Assembly (NCBI RefSeq): GCF_004785645.1
Contig: NZ_SRPE01000008.1
Coordinates: 124,001 to 188,000 of the forward strand
Length of the DNA stretch: 64,000 nt
Source: Empedobacter tilapiae
Lineage (GTDB): Bacteria; Bacteroidota; Bacteroidia; Flavobacteriales; Weeksellaceae
Direction: 5' to 3'
In this document: positions 51,133 to 58,720 of the stretch, piece by piece
How positions within the stretch are numbered: the stretch's first letter is position 1
How the letters are laid out: every line of letters begins with the position of its first letter
Translations under genes and position numbers: made by a program
Notes under the pieces: generated by a model
Database searches by the model: none
Told to the model about the DNA's origin: nothing
The model's input: only the letters and a program-made list of their open reading frames with translations

Positions 51133-51851
51133 GAACACTATTTACATTAGCTTTAGGTCTGCTTACAGCAGCACTATTTGCACAGACTGATATCCATAAA
51201 AAATATTCAGTTAAAAAGGGAGATGAACTTGTGTTGAAATTTGATTATCCGCAATTAGTAAAGATTACAACATGGGATCAAAATGAAGTTCAAATTAATG
51301 GGAAAGTATATATTAATAATGGAGAGAATGACTCTGCATTCGAATTAATTGAACAATCTTCTAATCATCAAAAAACCATAGAAGGAAGAATTACTAATTA
51401 TAAAGTTCTTCCACATCGGGTAACAGCTTACAATGGAAAAGAAAAAGTAGAGTTTAATTCGATTGAAGAGTTTAAATCTCATCAAAAACAGACAAAACAA
51501 ACATATAATACAACAACAATGGGAGTTCAGATTGATATTGTATTAGAAATAAAAGTGCCTAAACATATGAAAACACAGATAGAATCTGTATATGGAACAG
51601 TTGAGGTTAACTCTTTTGACGGACCTTTGGTTGCAAAATCAACTTATGGCGGAGTCGATACAACAATTCAATCTAAAAAAATAGGAGAAATTACTGTTGA
51701 GACATATTATGGAGTATTGTATAGTAATTTAGATTTTTCATTAAAAGCAATCAAGGACGATAATTTTCATAAGATTGCAACAGCTACTATAGGTCAAGGA
51801 CCAAAACAAGAATACTCTTCTCAATACGGAAATGTTTACTTGAGAAAGTAA
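51129..51851 (+). CDS. exported adhesin-like protein, paralogue of previous gene
   Basis: 240 residues, signal peptide FTLALGLLTAALFAQ. Strand repeats MKTQIESVYGTVEVNSFDGPL, STYGGVDTTIQ, ETYYGVLYSNL and the C-terminal SSQYGNVYLRK, which matches the DYGKIYLRAL end of the preceding protein. Probably a second member of a duplicated pair, both at the cell surface or in the periplasm. Last gene of the sigma-factor operon. Confidence 0.75.
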   Translation: MRTLFTLALGLLTAALFAQTDIHKKYSVKKGDELVLKFDYPQLVKITTWDQNEVQINGKVYINNGENDSAFELIEQSSNHQKTIEGRITNYKVLPHRVTAYNGKEKVEFNSIEEFKSHQKQTKQTYNTTTMGVQIDIVLEIKVPKHMKTQIESVYGTVEVNSFDGPLVAKSTYGGVDTTIQSKKIGEITVETYYGVLYSNLDFSLKAIKDDNFHKIATATIGQGPKQEYSSQYGNVYLRK

Positions 51852-51964
51852 TTCTAGACATTTCGACCAAGATCTCTCTTTTATAATCAGACATTTTTTA
51901 TAACATTTTTTTTTGCAAAATATATTGCGAATAGCCTACTTCATGTCTTTATGTAAAAGATAAA

Positions 51965-51999
51965 AAACCTCTAAACAAATTAAATCTGTTTAGAGGTTT
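51965..51999 (+). terminator. terminator of the sigma-factor operon
   Basis: AAACCTCTAAACA / TGTTTAGAGGTTT, perfect 13-bp stem, 9-nt loop, then AGTTTTT. Confidence 0.88.
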
Positions 52000-52060
52000 A
52001 GTTTTTATGGTAAACCGTAATTTAACTATAAATAAGTCAATTACTTTTACTAAAAAAAAT

Positions 52061-53128
52061 ATGGATTTTAAAGACTTTATTAAAAAGCTTGGTGAAAGAG
52101 TTGACTCTTTAAAAGATCAAGTAAATACAGAAGAAGCGACAAAAAATGCATTTATAATGCCTTTTATTAAAGAGTTAGGATATGATGTTTTTAATCCTTT
52201 TGAAGTTGTACCAGAATATACAGCTGATGTAGGGATTAAACAAGGTGAAAAAATTGATTATGCAATATTAAAAGATAATGAGCCTGTTCTCTTAATTGAA
52301 TGCAAACATCATGCTTTGCCTTTATCTATAAATAATGCTTCGCAACTTTTTAGATATTTTCATACAACGAAAGCTAAGTTTGCAATTCTAACAAATGGTA
52401 TTGATTATAAATTTTTCACAGATTTAGTAGAACCAAATAAGATGGATGAAAAACCATTCTTTTATTTTAATATTACGGATATAAAAGATGTTCAAATAGA
52501 AGAATTAAAGAAATTTCATAAATCTTATTTTGATTTTGAAAATATTGTTAATACAGCAAGTGATCTTAAGTATACAAATGAATTGAAAAAACTGATTAAT
52601 CAAGAAATTAGTACTCCTTCAGTTGATTTTGTAAGGCATTTCGCAAAACAAATTTATCCTAGTATTGTAACTCAAAAAGTAATTGAACAATTTTCAACAT
52701 TGATTAAGAATTCTTTTACTCAACAAATTAATGATATTGTTACAGATAGATTACAATCAGCTTTAGCAAAAGAGACAACTAATCAGCAAACTTCTACCGA
52801 TATAAATGAAGAAGAAGATGATACAAGAATTGTTACGACACAAATAGAGCTAGATGGTTTTATGATCGTTAAAGCTATTGGAACAGCTGAATGCTCTCCA
52901 GAAAGAATTGTTTATCGTGATGCACAATCTTATTTTGCTATTTTGTTTGATGATAATAATAGAAAACCAATTTGTAGGCTCTATTTTACAGAGAAAAGAT
53001 TACAAATTGGATTATTTAATGAGAATAAAGAAGAAAATAAAATAGAGTTGAATAAAATGGATGATCTTTATAAATATTCTAACGAATTAAAATATGTTAT
53101 AAAACATTATATGACTCAAGATAATTAA
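52061..53128 (+). CDS. orphan type I restriction HsdR-N-like nuclease
   Basis: 355 residues from the ATG at 52061; an ATG at 52007 is 8 bases after the terminator stem and adds an unrelated basic tail. The N-terminal PD-(D/E)xK fold has D66 in GEKIDYAIL and E80-C81-K82 in PVLLIECKHH, with an upstream Glu in the EATKNAF helix. The C-terminal part (from about 255) is an unassigned alpha/beta domain. No HsdM, HsdS, helicase or toxin partner is near. Could be a restriction or anti-phage nuclease, or a DNA-repair enzyme. Confidence 0.8.
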   Translation: MDFKDFIKKLGERVDSLKDQVNTEEATKNAFIMPFIKELGYDVFNPFEVVPEYTADVGIKQGEKIDYAILKDNEPVLLIECKHHALPLSINNASQLFRYFHTTKAKFAILTNGIDYKFFTDLVEPNKMDEKPFFYFNITDIKDVQIEELKKFHKSYFDFENIVNTASDLKYTNELKKLINQEISTPSVDFVRHFAKQIYPSIVTQKVIEQFSTLIKNSFTQQINDIVTDRLQSALAKETTNQQTSTDINEEEDDTRIVTTQIELDGFMIVKAIGTAECSPERIVYRDAQSYFAILFDDNNRKPICRLYFTEKRLQIGLFNENKEENKIELNKMDDLYKYSNELKYVIKHYMTQDN

Positions 53129-53132
53129 TAAA

Positions 53133-53164
53133 AAAGAGGTTTTAAGTTTACTCAAAACCTCTTT
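53133..53164. terminator. bidirectional terminator
   Basis: AAAGAGGTTTT / AAAACCTCTTT with T-runs on both strands, between convergent genes. Confidence 0.9.
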
Positions 53165-53167
53165 TTT

Positions 53168-54112
53168 TTATTTTTTGTCAGTATTCTGAAAATGCATAAT
53201 GTCTAATTTAAAACTTTCCTCAATTATAGCTCTTTCTAAATCAAGAATTTCTTTTAAGGATGTATAATCTATTTTATTTGCATCATCTGTTGGTTTGTGG
53301 TAATCTTCGTGTCCATCTGTATGGAAAAATAAAACAGGAATATCTTTTTCATAAAAAGAAGTTTGATCAGAACCTCCTCTTCCTTCATGTTTTTTATTGA
53401 ATTTTATAAATTGAGTTGGATTAATATTTTTAAAAATTGTTTCGAACTCAGGAGAAGTTCCATATCCAATTATAGAAACTCCAGCTGTTTTGTTAAATCT
53501 TCCAATCATATCCATATTCAACATCCAATGAATTTTATTTAAATCATAAGTAGGATTTTTGATAAAATAACGAGAACCAACCAAACCTAGTTCCTCTGCT
53601 CCAAAAGCAATGAATAAAAAATTGACAGGTTCTTGTATATTATTTTGACTATAAATACGAGCTAATTCTAATAAACCAGCTATACCAGAAGCATTATCAT
53701 CGGCGCCATTATGAATAATTCCATAACCATCTTTTGCCAAAGAACTACCTTGCTTACCTTCTCCTAAATGATCGTAATGCGCTCCAATTACAATTGTTTT
53801 CACAGCTTTATTATCTAAAAAGCCAATAACATTTTGAGCAGAACGAATACTATCAGGTACAATTACTTTTCGAACTTTTGCATCGAACTTTTGAAAATAA
53901 CCATTTTCTCCTAAAGTTTGAAGATTGTATTTTTTAAATTCTTTTGCAATATATTTTGCAGCTTTTAAATTCTGTTTACTTCCTGTTCCTCGACCTTTCA
54001 TTGCATCATCTGCTAAGAAATAAACATGTTTTTTTAGTTTATTAATTTCAATTTCTTGAGAGAAAATGTTTATTCCTAAAAATAAAAAAAAAATTAAAAT
54101 ACGATTTTTCAT
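53168..54112 (-). CDS. M28-family zinc aminopeptidase, exported
   Basis: 314 residues with signal peptide (ILIFFLFLGINIFSQ). M28 core: KHVYFLADDAMKGRGTGSKQN, metal-binding IGAHYDHLGEG, GADDNASGIAGLLELARI, FGAEELGLVGSRYF, LNMDMIGR and DQTSFYEKDIPVLFFHTD with the final His at GHEDYHKPTDD. It removes N-terminal residues from peptides outside the cytoplasm. A minus-strand TAnnTTTG element lies at 54139-54146. Confidence 0.92.
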   Translation of the reverse strand: MKNRILIFFLFLGINIFSQEIEINKLKKHVYFLADDAMKGRGTGSKQNLKAAKYIAKEFKKYNLQTLGENGYFQKFDAKVRKVIVPDSIRSAQNVIGFLDNKAVKTIVIGAHYDHLGEGKQGSSLAKDGYGIIHNGADDNASGIAGLLELARIYSQNNIQEPVNFLFIAFGAEELGLVGSRYFIKNPTYDLNKIHWMLNMDMIGRFNKTAGVSIIGYGTSPEFETIFKNINPTQFIKFNKKHEGRGGSDQTSFYEKDIPVLFFHTDGHEDYHKPTDDANKIDYTSLKEILDLERAIIEESFKLDIMHFQNTDKK

Positions 54113-54200
54113 AAGTATAATAAAAGTAATGTTTTAAACAAAAATAGAGAAAATGATAAAGAAATAAGAATTCAAATTATAAATGAATAATAGAACGACT

Positions 54201-54231
54201 TTGTCAACTTCCTAAAAATATCTTAATTTTA
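54201..54231 (+). promoter_or_regulatory. promoter with TTG-N20-TAATTTTA
   Basis: TTG at 54201-54203 and TAATTTTA at 54224-54231 (one mismatch to TAnnTTTG), spacing 20 nt, ahead of the TPR-like gene at 54254. Confidence 0.5.
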
Positions 54232-54253
54232 TCACTGCTAAAAAACTTATACT

Positions 54254-55126
54254 GTGGATTACAATCGATTTTTTAATGACATTTTTTTCTTGATTCTTGA
54301 TGATGAAATGGATAAAAATCAATATCCAATTTGGCAAAGCTTTTCGTTTATTCACAATCCGATTCAGCAATTAATTAAAGCACAAGATTTATTGAATCAA
54401 TTATTGCACGAATTTCCGAAAGACAAAAAAGCATTGTTCTTAAAAGGTATAGTTCAGCGAAATTTAAATTTTAACGAAGAATCTATTTTATATCTTTTAG
54501 AAGCAAAAAAAGAAGACTATTATTTATATGCTACGAACTTTTATATTGCCGAATACTATATTCATAAATTGAAATTTGAGGAAGCGCAAAAATATTTAAA
54601 AGAAATTGAAATCGTTTATCCAACGAACAAGCGTTTTCTTTTTTTATCGATTTTGGTAAGTTTAGAACTTTTTGATTTTGATGAAGCTAAACGATATTTA
54701 AATAATTTATATCAATTAGTTGAAGATAAAAAAGTTTTGGAGTTATTAAGTAAAAATCTTCAGATTACAGAAGAAATAGTTTTGAAAACAACCAATCGAT
54801 TAATCTTGAAAAATTTTAAATTAAGAAGTTTCAATTATAACCTTCAATTGAAAACTAATTTGATCACTTTTTATAAAAACTTTGCAGATATAGGTGTTAA
54901 TTTTAATGGAATTAATTGTTTTATAATGGCTCTTACATTAAAACAGATTACATTATATCCGACGTTTCATAATCTCGAAATTTACAATGTACAAACTGTC
55001 TTAGATTTTATAGATGTTGATAAAAAAGGAGTGCAAATGCTTTTAGATGATATTGATTTTGAACATGATTTTGTGAAAAATTATCACGAGTATTTGGAAG
55101 TAGAAGTTTTAATGAAAGAAGATTAA
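54254..55126 (+). CDS. TPR-like protein of unknown function
   Basis: 290 residues with a GTG start; an ATG at 54305 is an alternative. Helical repeats of TPR type in the first 170 residues (LLNQLLHEFPKDKKALFLKGIVQRN, ESILYLLEAKKEDYYLYATNFYIAEYYIHKLKFEEAQKYL). The C-terminal 110 residues have no known family. Followed after 30 bases by a second unknown gene. Confidence 0.65.
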   Translation: MDYNRFFNDIFFLILDDEMDKNQYPIWQSFSFIHNPIQQLIKAQDLLNQLLHEFPKDKKALFLKGIVQRNLNFNEESILYLLEAKKEDYYLYATNFYIAEYYIHKLKFEEAQKYLKEIEIVYPTNKRFLFLSILVSLELFDFDEAKRYLNNLYQLVEDKKVLELLSKNLQITEEIVLKTTNRLILKNFKLRSFNYNLQLKTNLITFYKNFADIGVNFNGINCFIMALTLKQITLYPTFHNLEIYNVQTVLDFIDVDKKGVQMLLDDIDFEHDFVKNYHEYLEVEVLMKED

Positions 55127-55156
55127 AATTTATTTAATTTTGCAAAAAATTATATA

Positions 55157-55537
55157 ATGGAGTTTGTTCAGAATAAAGATGAAGTTTTTGACAATGTAGA
55201 ATTATTTCTAGAAGGATTGGAAATGGGAACTGATCAAGAAAAAAAGAAATCAATCCAGTTAATCAAAAAATCAAAAACTTTTTTAGTAATAGATACTGAT
55301 GAGGTAATGGTTTTTGCTCCAAGTACTTTCTTAGGTTATCAGGAAAATGACATCAAGAATTTTACAGGTAAATTGTTAGAAAATGAAACAAACCCAGTTT
55401 TGACAAAATTATTAGGTTCTACACCAAAAATTGATAAAACTTTAGATGAATTATTTTTAGATTTTTGTGATGAACTTGAGATTAATCGTAATGATGTAGG
55501 ATTATCACGTGATTATTGGATTTTAAAAAATATATAA
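55157..55537 (+). CDS. small acidic protein of unknown function
   Basis: 126 residues, no signal peptide or membrane helix, acidic (LFLEGLEMGTDQEKKK, TLDELFLDFCDELEIN). Likely cytoplasmic and co-transcribed with the TPR-like gene. I do not recognise the family. Confidence 0.65.
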   Translation: MEFVQNKDEVFDNVELFLEGLEMGTDQEKKKSIQLIKKSKTFLVIDTDEVMVFAPSTFLGYQENDIKNFTGKLLENETNPVLTKLLGSTPKIDKTLDELFLDFCDELEINRNDVGLSRDYWILKNI

Positions 55538-55540
55538 AAA

Positions 55541-55574
55541 AAAAGACTTTTTAATCTGAGTTAAAAAGTCTTTT
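55541..55574. terminator. bidirectional terminator
   Basis: AAAAGACTTTTTAA / TTAAAAAGTCTTTT, perfect 14-bp stem with loop TCTGAG. Confidence 0.9.
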
Positions 55575-55590
55575 TTATATAACAATTTAA

Positions 55591-55929
55591 TTAACTAATT
55601 AAATTAATTTCAAGTTTTCCAATAGGTTCTATTCCTTTCAAAGCACTATCAATCTCACATTGTAATAAACCACTTCCCCCACCAAAATGATGAATTTGTT
55701 TTATTTTAGGAAAATAGGTGTTTATCCATTCTTCAACATTCTCTATTTCCGAAGAACCAATTCCACTACTATATAAAACAATTTGAATTGTATTTGTTGA
55801 TACAAACCACTTCAATTCTTCTTGTGTACATGTACAAAATGCTTTCCAGTTTTCATTTTTGTTAATTATACGATCTAAAGTGTCAACAATTTCTTTGTTT
55901 TTGCCAAAAACAGCTATTTGTACTTGCAT
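55591..55929 (-). CDS. small alpha/beta protein of unknown function
   Basis: 112 residues. Pattern of strands and helices (VQIAVFGKNKEIVDTLDRII, IQIVLYSSGIGSSEIENVEEWINTYFP, IKQIHHFGGGSGLLQCEIDSAL) recalls a receiver-like fold but the phospho-acceptor Asp is absent. No signal peptide. Function unknown; stands alone. Confidence 0.6.
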   Translation of the reverse strand: MQVQIAVFGKNKEIVDTLDRIINKNENWKAFCTCTQEELKWFVSTNTIQIVLYSSGIGSSEIENVEEWINTYFPKIKQIHHFGGGSGLLQCEIDSALKGIEPIGKLEINLIS

Positions 55930-56000
55930 ATCAGATTAATTAAAATGCAAAGTAACAACACCATAAATGGTTGTACATTGACTTACGTCAAGAAATAAAA

Positions 56001-56025
56001 AAATCGTTTCTTTTAGAAACGATTT
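56001..56025 (-). terminator. terminator of the TPR gene
   Basis: AAATCGTTTCT-TTT-AGAAACGATTT, directly after the TPR stop; on the minus strand a T-run follows. Confidence 0.88.
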
Positions 56026-56781
56026 TTAAGATTTTTGTATTTCTAATTGTGCTAATCTTTCTGTAGCTAAATAAAAATCTGGATTTAACTGTAAAGTTTT
56101 TTTGTATTCTTCTATAGCTTCATCTTGCTTTTCTAATTTTTCAAGAATAGCTCCTTTGTTGTAATATGATAAAAAATGATTAGGATTTAGTTCTATAGAT
56201 TGATCAAAATCACTTAAAGCATTATCTAAATCATTTAATACGAAATAAGTATTTCCTCTGTTGTAATATGATAAAAAATGAGGTTTCATTTCAATCACTT
56301 TCGAATAATCTTCAATTGCATGATCAAATTTCTGTAATTGATCATAGCAAAAAGCACGGTTATGATAACATGATTCATATTCAGGATTAATTTCCAAAGC
56401 TTTGTTAAAACATGTAATTGCATCATCATATTTGTTCAAATTCATCAATACATAACCTTTTTGATGATAAGCAACAAAATTATTAGGATCGATCTCAATT
56501 ACTTTATCAAAGTTTTCAGCTGCTTTAGTAGGATTATATTGATTGAAATTTGCCATTCCTCTATAAAAATAGAAGTTTGGATTTTTATCATCTAATTCAA
56601 TCGCTTTATCAAAATCTTTGATTGCATCTGTATTTTGTTTCATGTAATATTGGCTTAATCCACGACCGAAATATGAATTTGCCACTTCTATTTGACGCTT
56701 AATTGATAATGTAAAATAATCAACTGCTTTTCTGTACTGACCTTTGCGGAGATATTGACTCCCATCTTCATAAAAACTCAT
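56026..56781 (-). CDS. tetratricopeptide-repeat protein
   Basis: 251 residues made of about seven TPR units, each near 34 residues (AVDYFTLSIKRQIEVANSYFGRG, YDDAITCFNKALEINPEYESC, AIEDYSKVIEMKPHFLSYYNRG, DNALSDFDQSIELNPNHFLSYYN). No signal peptide or membrane helix, so a cytoplasmic scaffold. No partner is evident from the neighbours; the epimerase gene is divergent. Confidence 0.85.
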   Translation of the reverse strand: MSFYEDGSQYLRKGQYRKAVDYFTLSIKRQIEVANSYFGRGLSQYYMKQNTDAIKDFDKAIELDDKNPNFYFYRGMANFNQYNPTKAAENFDKVIEIDPNNFVAYHQKGYVLMNLNKYDDAITCFNKALEINPEYESCYHNRAFCYDQLQKFDHAIEDYSKVIEMKPHFLSYYNRGNTYFVLNDLDNALSDFDQSIELNPNHFLSYYNKGAILEKLEKQDEAIEEYKKTLQLNPDFYLATERLAQLEIQKS

Positions 56782-56859
56782 AGTTCAATATTACAACAAA
56801 CTCTTTAAATTTTAAATAAAAAAAATTAGAAAAGTTTATCTTTACACAAAACAACTCAC

Positions 56860-57258
56860 ATGAAAATAGAACACTTAGGCATTGCTGTAAAAGATTTAGG
56901 TTTATCGAATGATTTATTTGAAAAATTATTAGGAAAAGCTCCATATAAAGAAGAAGTAGTGGAGTCGGAAGGTGTGAAAACCTCTTTTTTTGAAGTAGGC
57001 GAATCGAAGATTGAATTAGTAGGTTCTGAAAAAAATGATAGTGCAATTGAAAAATATTTAGAAAAAAATAGAGAAGGAATTCATCATATTGCTTTTGGTG
57101 TAGATAATATAGAGGAAGAAATAGAGCGTCTTAAAAATCAGGGGTTTACTTTTATTAATGAAACACCTAAATTGGGTGCAGACAATAAACGTATTGTATT
57201 TTTGCATCCCAAAACAACGAATGGTGTATTGGTAGAGCTTTGCGAAGATGTAAAATAA
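56860..57258 (+). CDS. mce: methylmalonyl-CoA epimerase
   Basis: 132 residues, VOC/glyoxalase fold. Metal-binding pattern: His in IEHLGIAVKDL, Glu in SKIELVG, His in GIHHIAFGVDNI and Glu in VLVELCED. Converts (S)- to (R)-methylmalonyl-CoA in propionate metabolism. Normal length. A TATCTTTA element at 56838-56845 may be its promoter. Confidence 0.93.
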   Translation: MKIEHLGIAVKDLGLSNDLFEKLLGKAPYKEEVVESEGVKTSFFEVGESKIELVGSEKNDSAIEKYLEKNREGIHHIAFGVDNIEEEIERLKNQGFTFINETPKLGADNKRIVFLHPKTTNGVLVELCEDVK

Positions 57259-57336
57259 TTTTGAAGTTAAAAAAAATAGCTTTAATATTGCAAACGAATT
57301 AAGCAATAGCTTCTTTATTTTTATTGCTACTATTCT

Positions 57337-57410
57337 GGTCCTATAACTCAGTTGGTTAGAGTAGCTGACTCATAATCAGCAAGTCCTTGGTTCGAGCCCA
57401 AGTGGGACCA
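57337..57410 (+). tRNA. tRNA with CAT anticodon (tRNA-Met; tRNA-Ile2 possible), copy 1
   Basis: 74 nt cloverleaf: acceptor GGTCCTA/TGGGACC, D arm ACTC...GAGT, anticodon loop CTCATAA with CAT, T arm CTTGG-TTCGAGC-CCAAG, discriminator A, CCA not encoded. CAT serves elongator Met or lysidine-modified Ile; three copies favour Met. Confidence 0.92.
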
Positions 57411-57440
57411 CAACATTAAAATACACGAGAAATTTTCTCT

Positions 57441-57514
57441 GGTCCTATAACTCAGTTGGTTAGAGTAGCTGACTCATAATCAGCAAGTCCTTGGTTCGAG
57501 CCCAAGTGGGACCA
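57441..57514 (+). tRNA. tRNA with CAT anticodon, copy 2
   Basis: Identical in sequence to copy 1 by inspection. The spacers between copies are also similar (both end GAGAAATT...CTCT), so the array arose by tandem duplication. Confidence 0.92.
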
Positions 57515-57543
57515 CACATTGAAAATAACAAGAGAAATTCTCT

Positions 57544-57617
57544 GGTCCTATAACTCAGCTGGTTAGAGTAGCTGACTCATAATCAGCAAGTCCTTGGTTC
57601 GAGCCCAAGTGGGACCA
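57544..57617 (+). tRNA. tRNA with CAT anticodon, copy 3
   Basis: Same as copies 1 and 2 except for one change in the D loop (CAGCTGG instead of CAGTTGG). Terminator directly behind. Confidence 0.92.
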
Positions 57618-57619
57618 CA

Positions 57620-57643
57620 AAAGCACCTTTTTAAAGGTGCTTT
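57620..57643 (+). terminator. terminator of the tRNA operon
   Basis: AAAGCACCTTT-TT-AAAGGTGCTTT, 11-bp stem followed by T-run. Confidence 0.92.
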
Positions 57644-58720
57644 TTTTATGTCTATAATTTTTAGTCTTCTTTCTTTTTTTATAATTAATTATAAATGAAG
57701 TTTTTATGTTTTTTTAAGTAGACTTGAAAGGCTTTCATTTAACGATGAGCCGATTAGTAGTTTTTTAAGGTTTTCAGAAATGTGAATGAGATTGAGATTT
57801 AGATTTCTCGAAATGATATGTTGGATGAGATCTTGAAAGTTATACAATCTAATATGTAAAAAGTACTAAAACAACGTATTTGACAATCTGAATTCATTTA
57901 TTTTTTCTCGATATAAAACATTTGAAATTAAAAGGAGAAGCTTTATAAGCTTCGGAATATTACTTTTTGCTTGATCAAAAAGTAATCAAAAGTTATTCAT
58001 ATGATTTATTATTATTTTAAGGTATTCATGAATGCAAAGCATTACAAGATCGCGATTTTCGACGTTCAATTAGCATTTCACGCACTAAAAAGATTAAATG
58101 ATTGCATACGCTCACTAATCTTTTTTACGCTTGTTTCCAATGGATTGAAACCCGTCTGCAAATCGTATGTCGGCTCTAAAATTCGTTCTTGAAAGTGAAT
58201 TTGAATATAAAAAAAAATAGTTTTGCATAACGCATAACGTAAAAACAAAACCCTTTTCCCAAAAAAAAGTTGGCGCGATGTACAGGAAAAGGAGAGGCTT
58301 TAAAACTAATGTTGAATTAAAAACTTATGTAAAATTATGATAGAGTAAACAGATTAACACTCTATCTCTCGAAGACAACACAAAGAGTATAAATGATCAT
58401 TATAAAGTAATTAGTGTTAAATTTTAGTTTTCATTTATTAATGTGTTTTTTTAAACTGTTGAAGGGGGAATTTTTATCAAAAAATTACGAATGTATACTA
58501 TTTATTTGGTGTAAGTTTTCTAAGATTTGGAACATTTAAATCTAAGTAAATTTGAATTGCTCAAATATACTAAGACTCTTCTTTACTTATTTCTTATAAG
58601 ATGTTATTCATCTAAAAAGAGATTTTTATTTTATGAATTAAATCAATATTATTCTTCTTTTATAATATAAATCAATAAACTAAAAAGGACTAATTTTGCG
58701 AAAAATAAAATTTAATTTAT
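57644..58720. other. 1.08-kb region without convincing genes
   Basis: A+T-rich. It includes an inverted repeat TTACTTTTTG-CTTGAT-CAAAAAGTAA at 57960-57985 and a more G+C-rich stretch at about 58035-58190 resembling the dispersed intergenic repeats that I know from flavobacterial genomes. A 63-codon frame at 58001-58192 has no protein-like features. The tail holds the promoter of the next gene. Confidence 0.55.
58691..58698 (+). promoter_or_regulatory. TAnnTTTG element for the T9SS protein gene
   Basis: TAATTTTG, 22 nt before the ATG at 58721. Confidence 0.55.

Noticed and set aside
52007-52060. Upstream start for the HsdR-N-like nuclease
   Set aside because: It begins 8 bases after the terminator stem and adds a basic stretch unrelated to the domain; the ATG at 52061 opens directly on the conserved N-terminus.
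57337-57617. Initiator tRNA-fMet
   Set aside because: The first acceptor pair is a normal G-C pair and the anticodon stem lacks the three consecutive G-C pairs expected of initiator tRNA.
58001-58192. 63-codon frame in the gap after the tRNA array
   Set aside because: No recognisable protein features, and it coincides with what looks like an intergenic repeat.
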